The notes under the pieces: generated by a model
Database searches by the model: none
Told to the model about the DNA's origin: nothing
What the model saw: the letters and a program-made list of their open reading frames with translations, nothing else
Position numbers and translations under genes: made by a program
NCBI GenBank assembly: GCA_000151295.1
Contig: GG745345.1
Location: forward strand, 187,242 to 251,241
Source of the DNA: Allomyces macrogynus ATCC 38327
Lineage: Eukaryota; Blastocladiomycota; Blastocladiomycetes; Blastocladiales; Blastocladiaceae
Direction: 5' to 3'
Length of the DNA: 64,000 bases
Shown: one piece after another, positions 45,644-56,800 of the stretch
Numbering within the stretch: position 1 is the first letter of the stretch
Layout of the letters: each line of letters begins with the position of its first letter

Positions 45644-46122
45644 GCGGCCTTGCATTTGTTCATTTGTTGCCTTGGACGGTCGTTACATTTTGAAATTGTA
45701 AGAAATTTGTCTTTGAACGCATACCATGTGTCACATCAACCTAAAGCGCCGCCAAAGTGATGAAGAGCCTGCAGAGCAGTGACACCTGTTTCGATCAGTG
45801 TTGACAACACGTCTCCACCTCGTATGAACAACACAGATCAACCAACTCAGAAATGGGATCTGGATTGGCCGTTCTTTACATCAGCCTGCCGACTCATCGC
45901 TAAGATCGCTCAGGTTCTTCTCAGTCCGCTGCTCAGGTTCTCCTCTGTTCGCTGCGGCTAACGACGCGCGCGCTACCTGCATGTTTGTTTGTGACGTGGA
46001 AACAAATGAAAACCTACTCCATTCCGTAACTGCGTCAGTTCACCTATAGTTTTTAAATTTCTGCGCCTTCTTACCACCACTTCCCACCAATCTCTCCTTA
46101 CACCGACCCTTTGCGTCCAACG
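45644..46122. other. intergenic between the tandem kinesin genes
   Basis: About 480 bp holding the 3' end of the first kinesin and the promoter of the second. AT-rich patches near 46040-46070; no other feature recognised. Confidence 0.55.
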
Positions 46123-48873
46123 ATGCGTCGTTCTCCTTGGAGCCCTCGACCAACCTCGTCAGACATATCGATGCTCCCAACCAAGTTTGGGACTACTACC
46201 CCTGTGTCATCCCGCGCCAGCTCTCCCATGCTCACAGCGTCCACGCCGATCTCATCGTTGATACGGCCGCGCAGCATCAATGCTGAAACCATCAAGGTGG
46301 CTGTGCGGTTCCGTCCGCCATTTGAGCGCGAGCTCACTGATGGTGGCACGCCCGCTGTGCACGTTGATGAAACGGGCCATTACATCGAGGTTCAGGTATG
46401 TCAATTCTGTGGATTCTCACGTTGCCTGATTTTCCATGACACCAACGACAACGACAATCACAATTCACTTCCTGATCCAATCGCTCATGCATAGAGCGTG
46501 AACAACAAGTACGAGTTCACATTCGACCACGTTTTTACGGAATCCGACTCGCAGTTGGTTGTGTTCGAGTATGCGCTCAAGGACACCGTTGATGGTACAT
46601 GCTGTTGCGCGATGATGAACCCATGAACAAGCTGGATCGCCTGGTGAGCGGAGAAAGATCACACTTTTGTCCTGCATTCCAGATGTGCTTGACGGGTACG
46701 ATGGCACCATTCTTGCTTATGGCCAAGCTGACTCCGGAAAGACGTATACAATGCTGGTGCGGCCTCATTCTCAGCTTTCAACCATGTCAACGCATGCAAC
46801 GAGTGTGGGCTGATGCCTAGAGGACGCTAGGGCCCGAATTTTGATGACAACGAGCACAAGGGCATGATTCCTCGGATTGCCGAGTATTTGTTCCAGTGCA
46901 TCAATCAGGCGGCATCAGATTTGTTTCAGTTCAAGGTGCAAGTGTCGGCCATGGAGCTCAACAAGGAGCAAATCCACGACCTGTTGAACAGTACGTCTGA
47001 GAATGCCAACTCATAGTGCCATTTCGTCTGACCATTTGACTCGGTCGCTAAAATAGAGCAATCCGCGACCCTGCGTGTCCGTGACGGGAACAAATACGGC
47101 AAACACGTCGTCTACGTCGAGAACCTGCTTGATGTGGAGGTGGCATCGACCGCCGAATTTGTGGAAGTGCTGCACCACATCCGGTCGCGCCGCGATCCCT
47201 CGCATACCGAGTCGGCGCTGGCGCACACGTTCGTCTTTATCGAAGTGCATCAGCAGAACCTTGAAACCAGCACTGTCCGGAAAAGCACGCTTTTGCTCGT
47301 CGATCTTGCCAGTTTTGCACGCATCAACCAGTCAGGTTTGACGCTCGACGAGCTCAAGAAAGCCAATCTGTCGCTGACGACGCTGAGCAACGCCGTGATG
47401 GCTCTGGCCGATGGCCGCAAGCACGTGCCATACCGCGACTCGAAACTGACGCATCTGCTCAAGGAGTCGCTGGGCGGGAATGCACGGACGACGGTGATCG
47501 TGACCGCATCACCGAGTGTGACTGATGTGGACGAGACGCTGGCTTCGTTTGGGTTTGCGACTCGCGCCAAGCTGATCCGGAACCGTGCATCCATCAACCA
47601 TGAGCATCCCATGGTCGAAATGACTCGGCCCTTTGAGGAGGCCTCTGCCATGAGCATGATCGACCTGGACGGCGCGGACCGCGAAGTGGACTTGGTCAAT
47701 AATCAAGTCTCCCAGGCTGAACACGACACGGCGCTTGCCGAGATTGACCGGCTGCAAGGCGAGCTAACCGAGACCGAGGCCCAGGTTGAGTTTCTGAGCC
47801 GCAACCACCGCGAGTCGAACCGGCTAATGATGCTGATGCTCGCGAATGAGGTCAAGGCCCTCTGTGATCGCGATCCTGGGGTCGAGGCGGAACTCGATGT
47901 GGAGCGGCTCAATCTTGATGGCGATTCGCGGCGGGTATTCGAAAGGATTATTGCCGACTTGCGCATGACTGTGGAGGCGCACCAGCAGACCGACATCGAT
48001 GTTATGGAGAAGATGGCTGTAGCCAAGACTGAAGGTGCAGAGGCGGATGAGTGTGAGGGCACCGAGAGCCATCAGCACGTGGCCGAGCCGGAGGCCAAAA
48101 ATGCCGGTCTGACGCGCCTCGAAGAGCAGCACCATTCGCATGCTGAACAGGAAGCAAATGTCGAAGAGCATGAACGCATCAAGTTGGAACTCGCTCGAAG
48201 CCAAGAGGAGGTGCTCGCTCTCAAGAAGCAATTTGCTGACCAAGTACTGGCCGTCGAGAGTGAGCGTGCAAAGCACCAGCAGCGCGTCCACGCGTTGGAA
48301 ACTCAGGTCGCTGATCTCGAGCGCACCGCCGAGTCGGAGAGCAAGCGCGTGTGCGACCTGGACGCCCAGCTTGCCGCGCAGAAGTATGACGCCGAGCAGG
48401 AGCGCGTCTTGAACCAGAAACGCATGCGGGATCTGATTGCACGTTGTGCGCGGTTGGAGCGCGTTGCTCGGGCTAACTCGACTCGCACCGTGAACCCGGA
48501 TCAAGAGCGTGACCGAGCGTCTGTTGATGCGCATGAGCGAGCCCGCCTTGAGTCAGAGCTTGCCGCGAGCCAGGGGCGAGTGCTCACTTTGGAAATGCAT
48601 CTCGCCGACGTGGAGCGCGCCGTCGAACAGGATCGTGTCGAGCACCAGGAGCTTGTACGCAATTTCGAGGCCATCGTCGCTGAAAAGACTCGGATCGAGG
48701 CAGAGCTGGTAACTAGTCTTCAGTCGATGTCCGACTTGGAAGCGTGCGCTGTCGTGATGCAGCGCCAAGCCGAGAAAGATGACGCCGCGCACAAGGAGCG
48801 TTTGAAAGAGCTGGAAGAGCAGCTTGCTGAGCAGGCTCGACTTGTGACAGAGCTCGTTGAGCGTCAGACGTAA
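46123..48873 (+). CDS. divergent kinesin paralog with degenerate switch motifs (candidate pseudomotor)
   Basis: Tandem paralog of the upstream kinesin. Exons: 46123-46395, 46495-46594, 46683-46756, 46831-46990, 47057-48873; 807 aa. Intron positions and phases match the first gene, and exon 3 is 74 nt in both. The motor keeps IKVAVRFRPPFE, DVLDGYDGTILAYGQADSGK (P-loop, about residues 138-145) and [20 protein letters not shown]. Switch I, normally NxxSSRSH, is SHTESALAHT (about residue 253), and switch II, normally DLAGSE, is DLASFA (about residue 285). The neck region of the first gene is largely absent. A shorter coiled coil runs to the stop and there is no Cys/His tail. An uninterrupted frame with good coding character argues against a pseudogene. 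ATP hydrolysis is probably lost or impaired (inference). Confidence 0.88.
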
Positions 48874-50108
48874 GCGCTGATGAGAATGACCGTAATCGCT
48901 ATCATGTCGACCAGGAGCTGGCGGCAAGCAACATTTGAATTGTAAAGTGGGATATTCCTGGAGAAATTGGGGTGGTGAAGGAAGAGTTCGGTTATTATAT
49001 GGATTGTTGTTCCCACTCATCCCGCCATGGCAGCCCAACGCGGTTGAGGATCCATTTCTCGAAATGTCAGCGTTCCAGGCCATGTTTGGCCGCCAGCACA
49101 GTAAAGCAGCTGGCTCGACGCGACTGGCCCAAAACCAGGATAGCACGCACGATTTTGCGCATGACGCCCAACCTTCTCTTGTCCTGTTGTTCCGAATCAT
49201 CATGCATCGCGACAGGAGATGCCAACAGCTTGTGCCCATTGCAGCGGGCGGTGTTGCCCGGCCCACTCATTCCCTTCTCCCATGCGCGTCGCCATCCGCG
49301 ATAAATATCCTCTGTGAGACTTTGTGCTGCGGTGTCCACATTTGGGCGTCGGACGATCAGCAACGATCGGCGCCATAGATGCAACCTTTGCCAGACCCGT
49401 CGTGGCGCGGCCCGTTCGGGCATCATTTGGCCGTGAACCGACCCGACGCGCATCCTTGTGGACGTGACCATCAACAGACATGCCATGGTTGTCGCATGTG
49501 CGCTGGCTGGCATTCGCCTGCCCGCATCACGGGCAGGCCACTTGCCCCACTGGATCGCGTCCCATAACGGCCCGCAGCCCCACCAAATCAAATCAAAGAA
49601 AGAACAATCGTCCTCGGCATCAGCATGCCATTTCTCTCGTCGAGGTTGTTGGCGGCCGCGCGTCGTTCGGTGCGCCGAGGTTCGATGTGCTTTGGCAGGG
49701 GTTTAGCGTTCTGGAATGAACACGCGAGGTGCGCAAATTTATTTTTTATCTGATGGGCCATCACTCTGCCGCGCTCACTCTCCGCCTCTCCACCAACTCA
49801 CCGAATCCCACCCACCACAGTGATCGCCGCGACTTTCTTCTGTGATAATCCTGATGCCCATCCGATGAACCAGTAAGCAGCTCGACTCGAACTTATGGCG
49901 GCCGCTCCTCTCTCTCGCTCCCATCGTCGTCGTCGTCGTCGTCCTCCCTTTGCTCGCATCCGCTGCAACTCTGGCCACTTGCTGCTCGCTGCGCTGCCGT
50001 CATCTGTTCGTCCAGCGCACCGTGACGCCGGATTGGACCGCGCGACTCTCCAGCGCTCCTCGTCGTCGACCACCTCCAACCACGACCGCTACCACCAACA
50101 CAACGACC
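48874..50108. other. intergenic, no convincing gene
   Basis: About 1.2 kb between the second kinesin and the multicopper oxidase. ORFs such as minus 49067-49591 lack recognisable domains. The right end should hold the oxidase promoter and leader. Confidence 0.5.
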
Positions 50109-51789
50109 ATGTCGGCACGAGCACGCTCGACCTTCCCCGCGCGGCGCCTCGCCGCAGCACTATGCCTTCTCGCCGCGGTCGTGGCCCTTGCCGCGCGCAC
50201 CGCCACGGCCGCCGACGTGATTCCGTGTCCCGACGACGCACGCGCGTGCCTGCTGCGCACCTACTATGTCGCTGCCAAAGAAGTCGAGTGGGACTATGCG
50301 CCGACGGGCACCAACATTTTTGCAAACACGCCGATTGACGACGACGACGGGTCGTCCGTCTACACCAAGCAGGACACGGGCCGGATCGGGCGCAAGTACA
50401 AGAAGGCCATTTACAACCAGTACACGGACGCGAGTTTCAAGACCCAAGTCCCGCGCGACCCGGGGATGGGTCTGCTCGGGCCCGTCTTGCGCGCCGAAGT
50501 CGGCAACGTGCTCAAAATCGTGTTTGTCAACAAGGCGTCGATGCCATTCAGTATGCACCCGCACGGCGTCTCCTACGACAAGGATAACGAGGGCGCAACG
50601 GCGGCGCCGAAGCCGGGTTGCAGGCGCCGAGGTTCGCTTCCGGGCGGGTAACTTCACGTACATTTGNNNNNNNNNNNNNNNNNNNNNNNNNNNNNNNNNN
50701 NNNNNNNNNNNNNNNNNNNNNNNNNNNNNNNNNNNNNNNNNNNNNNNNNNNNNNNNNNNNNNNNNNNNNNNNNNNNNNNNNNNNNNNNNNNNNNNNNNNN
50801 NNNNNNNNNNNNNNNNNNNNNNNNNNNNNNNNNNNNNNNNNNNNNNNNNNNNNNNNNNNNNNNNNNNNNNNNNNNNNNNNNNNNNNNNNNNNNNNNNNNN
50901 NNNNNNNNNNNNNNNNNNNNNNNNNNNNNNNNNNNNNNNNNNNNNNNNNNNNNNNNNNNNNNNNNNNNNNNNNNNNNNNNNNNNNNNNNNNNNNNNNNNN
51001 NNNNNNNNNNNNNNNNNNNNNNNNNNNNNNNNNNNNNNNNNNNNNNNNNNNNNNNNNNNNNNNNNNNNNNNNNNNNNNNNNNNNNNNNNNNNNNNNNNNN
51101 NNNNNNNNNNNNNNNNNNNNNNCTCGCTGTCTACACGCCCGGGTCGCTCAACAGCACGCACAGCCGAACCTGGGCATCGACGCGTACCCGATCGACAAGG
51201 AAGTGTTCCAAATGTATCTCGTACTCGTCGAGAACAAGTCGGCGTACCTCGCCGAGAACGTGGCCAAGTACGCGGGCAACACGACCTTCACCAAGGACGA
51301 GCAGGCGCAGCTGGCCGCGGCCCGCCAAGGCCAACCCGGCCATCAACATCACGAGTGCTCCGCCGACCGAGGGACTTTAACGAGTCGAACAAGATGCACT
51401 CGATCAACGGCTTGTTCTGGGGCAACTTGCCCGGGCTCAACTTCACCGTGGGCGAGCGCGTGCGGTGGTTCCTGCTCGGGTTCGGGACCGAAGTCGATAT
51501 TCACACGGTGCACTGGCACGGCATGACACTCACGTCCGAGGGCCAGCGCCGTGACGTGATTGACCTGCTGCCGGCCTCGTTCCGTGTCGCCGATATGGTC
51601 CCGGACACGGAGGGCAACTGGCTGTTGCACTGCCACGTCGGCGACCACTTTATGGCTGGCATGATCGCGTTCATGAACATAGTCGAAAAGGGCGCCGAAG
51701 GGGCCAAGTCGGCTGCCGGTAGGGCGGTCGTGGAGGTCGCGTCGGTCGTGACCGCGGCGGCGGCGGCCATGCTTGCTGCATGGGTGTAG
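50109..51789 (+). CDS. secreted/GPI-type multicopper oxidase, hephaestin/ceruloplasmin-like (interrupted by gap and frame breaks)
   Basis: Copper enzyme related to ferroxidases of the hephaestin/ceruloplasmin group. The N terminus has a signal peptide (hydrophobic run ALCLLAAVVALAARTATA). Cupredoxin sequence follows: YYVAAKEVEWDYAP, KYKKAIYNQYTDASF, GLLGPVLRAEVGNVLKIVF and the copper-site motif MHPHG. After a frame change near 50620 (EVRFRAGNFTYI) the sequence enters a 456-N gap. Beyond it come YPIDKEVFQMYLVLVENKSA, MHSINGLFWGNLPG, VHWHGMTL and the T1/T3 copper motif LLHCHVGDHFMAGM. The C terminus ends in a small-residue and hydrophobic stretch typical of a GPI signal. At least two more single-base breaks lie at about 51320 and 51375. 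Span suggests about 550 aa, i.e. three cupredoxin domains rather than six. Confidence 0.82.
50667..51122. other. assembly gap, 456 N
   Basis: Run of N inside the multicopper oxidase coding region. The true gap length is unknown. Confidence 1.
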
Positions 51790-53828
51790 GTTGTTGGGTT
51801 TGCGTGCCGGCGATTGCATCTTTTGCTTCATTTGTTGGCTGCGTGCAGGCTGCTCAAGTTTGCTCATTTTTTGTCGTATTGTTTTTGCTTTGGAGTTTTG
51901 GAGGGACCTAGCTTTTCGGTAAACTATTTTGGATTGTTGTGCGTTCATGAACATTCTTCCTGCGCATATTTTTCCGCAGAGCGTATAGACTCTTTTTGTC
52001 TTCTTCACCTTCGTTGCTGGATGTGGCGAGAAAGCTGGTGAAGCTCACGCGGGCACGTACAAAAGGGTCGAGGTACGCCACGACCAAACCCCGTCGTGAA
52101 CGATGAAGCGCGCATGCGCGCAGACGGCGTGGATCGGCATGGCGTTGCATTTCTTACCCTAAACTTGTCGGTCGCGCTCGAATAACGAGATCTTTCACGT
52201 TTCCTTGGCGGTGGAGCTGCCAGGGCTAGTGACGGAGGCATCCCCGCCAGAACGCACGGACAGCGCCGCAGCGCCCTCCATCATCGTTGCCGCGAGGATG
52301 GTGCGTGTGGGTCGTTGCGGGAGGCTGCGGCGCGGTGCATGCCCACGCCATCAGTTCCGATCAACCCCAGCTCACGCCGTCAACTCCACGTCCGGTGCGC
52401 ACTCTGGCGTGATCCCATCGTCCTCGTCGAGACACGTTTGCTGCCTCACCCACCCTCTTGCAGCCGGTCCCAAGGATGCCGACGTGCGACAGAACGTCCT
52501 CGCTCCTCGTTCATTTCACACATTCGCGACGGCGGCGTCAGCGCTGAGGGCAGCGCGCGAACAGCGGCAGCATCCATCACGAGTACGCTCTGATCGAGAA
52601 CGACAAGGATTCAATTCTCTTCGCTCCATGGGACGGGCAACACGGCACCGAAGCTGATCGGCGCCAATATCACCAAGGGTTCGGACAAGCTAGCCCACGC
52701 CACGTCTCGTGGTCGACACTCCACGCGTGCGGTGGCAAACCGGACCTCCCTTGAAGAGCCGCTTGAGCCGCGTGCCAGGATTTGGCCCTTGCCCCACCGC
52801 TCGCGACGGTGAGCGTTCCCGGCGGATCGGAAACGAAACGAAGAGACGATTAAGCATCGCTGCCATGGGCGGCCAAGAGTGGTGGTCACGACACGCCGCG
52901 ACCGCGATTGACGCGCCCGTCGAGGTGCGACATGCTGGTGCATCGTTGCCACCGTCACCATGCTCGTCGTCGCGGGCGGCCACATCGTCGTCGGTGCCGG
53001 CACGCGGGGGGGCTGTGGAGGAGACCTCGCCGAGCTCGCGCGCCGACCCGTGGCCGAGGCCAACGCCAAGGAATAGGGTACGTTGCATTCTCTCATTTCG
53101 CATCAGCGCTGATCAGTCGGCGCGGTGATGGCATGTCGGCCCGCCACACAGGGCACACAGGGCAGGGAGGCACGCGCGGAGTCTCCCTCAGAGGGAGAGG
53201 CGAGGACTGGCGATGGGCGGCCCGCCAAAAAGGCGCGTATCCCGGCGGGGCGTGTTCTGCACCCGTCCGACGGGCGGCGGGCCGCGGCCGGGCGCGCCGC
53301 GCTCCACGTTCCGCGCGACGGCCGTGCATCGGCCTCATCGGCACCACCAGGCATGCTGCGTGCCAAGTGTGGGTCGGTGTGGGCCGTTGTCGCGGTGACG
53401 TGCGCTTGGCGTCGGCTGCCTGTCCCGCTTGTGTGCCGTGGCCGCCAAGTGGCAACGCAGCACCACCACCGACCGTGTCTCTGTTGGACTCTGTTCCACT
53501 CTGTTCGACTCTGCCGCCGATAACGACGTTCATTGCTCACATTGCTGCCCACTGTCGCTCACGATTTCCGCCCGCACTCGACTTGGCGTGCCGCCCCGCA
53601 CCCGCTGCATTCTGCTCGCGACGCGTGCCCCACCGCGGCGTCGGTCGTGCCGTTCCTGCCGTGCCGTTCCACTAGCCGCCGCCCATCTCGCACGCCGCTG
53701 CACGACACTTTCGCCCTTCGCCAGCCGGATCGCGCGAATCGCCGCCGCTGCCTTTGCCGCGCCAGGGGCCTGGCACACGCCCTGGCACGCCCGCTCTCGA
53801 CGACCCAGCGCTGCCGCTCCTGCTCGCC
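51790..53828. other. long intergenic region with possible coding scraps
   Basis: About 2 kb between the oxidase and the flippase. Around 52590-52720 short plus-strand stretches look faintly protein-like (for example ENDKDSILFAPWDG and KLIGANITKGSDKLAHA) in different frames, and 52960-53075 has one with Gly/Val-rich sequence; they are too short and broken to call. The right part is probably the flippase leader. Confidence 0.35.
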
Positions 53829-56800
53829 ATGCCGCAAGCGCAAGAACCCTCACCGCGGCCACCGCCGCCGCCGCGAACGTCACCACTTCCACCCGCGGTC
53901 GCTCCCAATGGCGGACTGCCTGTACCACCACCGCCCCCGCCGACCGACGCGCGCGCACCGTCCCCAGCACTCGCCATCCCGCGCGCACCGGGCTCGCCCA
54001 CACGGTCCGCCCACTCGCCGTCCGTCCGGCACGCTGCGCTCAAGGCCAAGGTCGCGGTCACGGCGCCCAGCGTACATCGCGCGCGCACGGCCAAATGGAA
54101 GCGCGCGCTCCACTCGGTCGGCGCCAAACTGGGCCTGCGCGCCGTCTCCCGCAGCGAGCTGCTCGCCAACGACCCGCGCGACACGCGCACCGTTTACTTT
54201 GGAGTACACGCGCCGGTCCCGCCGGGAACGCTCGGGCCGTACTGTGCCAACGCGATCCGCACCGCCAAGTACTCGGTGTGGACCTTTTTGCCGCGCAATC
54301 TCGCCGAGCAGTTCTCGAAAGTGGCCAACCTCTACTTTTTGATGATCATTGTTCTGCAAACGATTCCGGCGATTCGGTCGACGCAGCCCGAACTGGCGGC
54401 CATGCCCGTCCTGTTTATCGTCACGGCCACGGCACTCAAGGACGCGTTTGAAGATTACAAGCGGCATGTGGCCGACCGCGCACTCAATACGGCGCCAACG
54501 CGCGTGCTCGCCAGCGACGCGTGGACCAATGTCAACCACCCAACACGTACGGCTTGGTACCACCCGGCCGTCATTTGGGCGTGGCTCGCGGGCCACCGCG
54601 ACCCGGCTGCGCACGTGGCGCTGCGCAAGTGGAAGGGGCCCGCACTCGATGTGAATGGGTTCCCGAAACCGCTCGTCCCGCCGTCGTCAGCGTCGACATT
54701 GCCGTCGGCTAACCCGTCGCTGCCGCGGTCCGTCGAGTCGCCGCTGCCCAATGTCAACAGCACCGAACCGCTCAATGCGCGGTCCGAGCGATCGTCGATT
54801 ACGGGCGTCCCGCCACCGTCGTCGTCGTCGCGGCCGTCGACACCCGGTGCGGCGACGGCAGTCCCGCCAAGGATCCCGCTGAACGTATTGCGGCGCACGA
54901 GCGGGTGCCCGCGCCAGCCGTCGTTCTCAATGACGCCGATCCCGTCGGCCACTTGGAAACAAGTCCCCTGGGCGGCGGTGCGCGTGGGCGACCTCGTGCA
55001 GTTGCGCAACAACGACCCGATCCCGGCCGACCTGGTCCTGCTTGCCACGTCGGAAAAGAACGGCGCGGCCTATGTCGAGACGAAATCACTTGACGGCGAG
55101 ACCAATTTGAAACTCAAGCTCGGCATGCCCGAGTTCTCGCACGTCACGTCGCCCGACCAGTGCGAGCAATTGCAATTCGCGATCGAGTCCGAACCGCCCT
55201 CGGCCAACCTCTACACGTACCGCGGCACGCTGCGCGTCTACCCGGGCTCGCCCGGACCCAACGCGCGGGCCGACCTGCTCGAAGTGCCCATCGTCCCAGA
55301 CAATGTTCTCCTGCGCGGGTGCGTCGTGCGCAACACCGACTGGGCGATCGGTGCCGTGCTCTACACGGGCGACGAGACTAAGATTGTGCTCAACTCGGGC
55401 GAGACGCCAAGTAAGCGGTCGCGCATCGATCGCGAAATGAACCCGCAAATCGTCATCAACTTTATGATCCTGTTCCTCATGTGCCTGACGTGCGCGGTGC
55501 TCAACACGACCTGGGCGCGGCAGTCGCCGGGAGTTTTCGGGTATCTGGACAAGAACGCGTTTCGCCAGTTTGAGCACGTCAATGTCGTGCGCGATGGTGT
55601 GTACACGTTTTTCTCGTGCCTGGTCGTATTTCAGAATATCGTCCCGATTTCGCTCTATATCAGTATTGAGCTGGTCAAGACGGTGCAGGTACGTTGCTGC
55701 GTTGTTATCGCAATGTTTGGGTGCGGAGGGTGCGAACTGTGGAACTCACCGACCGATGCGTCTTGAGGCCTTCTTCATCTACGTCGACGAGGACCTCAAG
55801 TACAACGACAAGCCGTGCGTGCCCAAAACGTGGAACATTTCTGACAACCTGGGCCAGATCGAGTTCATTTTCAGTGACAAGACGGGCGTAAGCAGTCACC
55901 TCCCCCATCCCTCACTCGCGCCGCCAACCTGACACACTCCCTCGACCCACATCTAGACGCTGACGCAAAACGTCATGGAATTCCGGCAATGCTGCATCGG
56001 CGACCGCATCTACGGCGCCGGCGGCGACGCCTCGATCCCGTCCTTTCTGTCCGCACAAGCCGCGTCGTTACCGAACCCGTACGTCGCGCGCAAGCCGACC
56101 TTCGGCGACCCGGCGCTGATCGCCGATCTCGTCCGCCCGCCCTCGGCCACCCACGCCGCGCGCATGCACCATTTCTGGACCCTGCTTGCGACCTGCCACA
56201 CGGTTCTCTGCGAGCAGTCGGCACCGGGCGTCTTGGAGTACAAGGCGCAGTCCCCCGACGAGGCCGCGCTCGTGGCCTCCGCGCGCGACGCCGGTTTCGC
56301 GTTCACAGGCCGCGACCACGCGACGCTGCAGCTGGCCGTCCACGGGCGCGCGACGCAGTGCACGTTGCTGCACCTGGTCGAGTTCACGTCGGCGCGGAAA
56401 CGCATGTCGGTGCTTGTCCGTGACGCCGAAGGGCGCGTCTACGTGTATTGCAAGGGTGCCGATTCGGTCATTTTTGATTCGTTGAGACCAGGGCAGGACG
56501 AGCTGGTCGCGCAGGTGCAGGACGCGCTCGAGCAGTTTGCGGCCGACGGACTGCGGACGCTGTGCTTGGCGTACCGCGAGCTGTCACCTGCCGAGTACGA
56601 CGCGCTCGCCGTGCGGTTCCATGCGGCGAGTATCTTGATTGATGGTCGCGAGGCCGCGCTCGAGGCGGTCGCCACGGACTGCGAGGTCGGGCTCGAGCTA
56701 CTGGGTGCGACGGCGATCGAGGACAAGTTACAAGTGGGCGTGCCTGAGGCAATTGCGACGCTGTCTCAAGCCAACATTCACATTTGGGTCCTGACGGGGG

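Noticed and set aside
41009..45655. Series of long minus-strand ORFs opposite the first kinesin
   Set aside because: Mirror images of the coiled-coil codons; no independent start context or domains.
49067..49591. 174-aa minus-strand ORF in the gap before the multicopper oxidase
   Set aside because: No domain, and ORFs of this length are common by chance here.
52590..53075. Possible gene between the oxidase and flippase
   Set aside because: Only short protein-like scraps in different frames; no domain or consistent splice structure.
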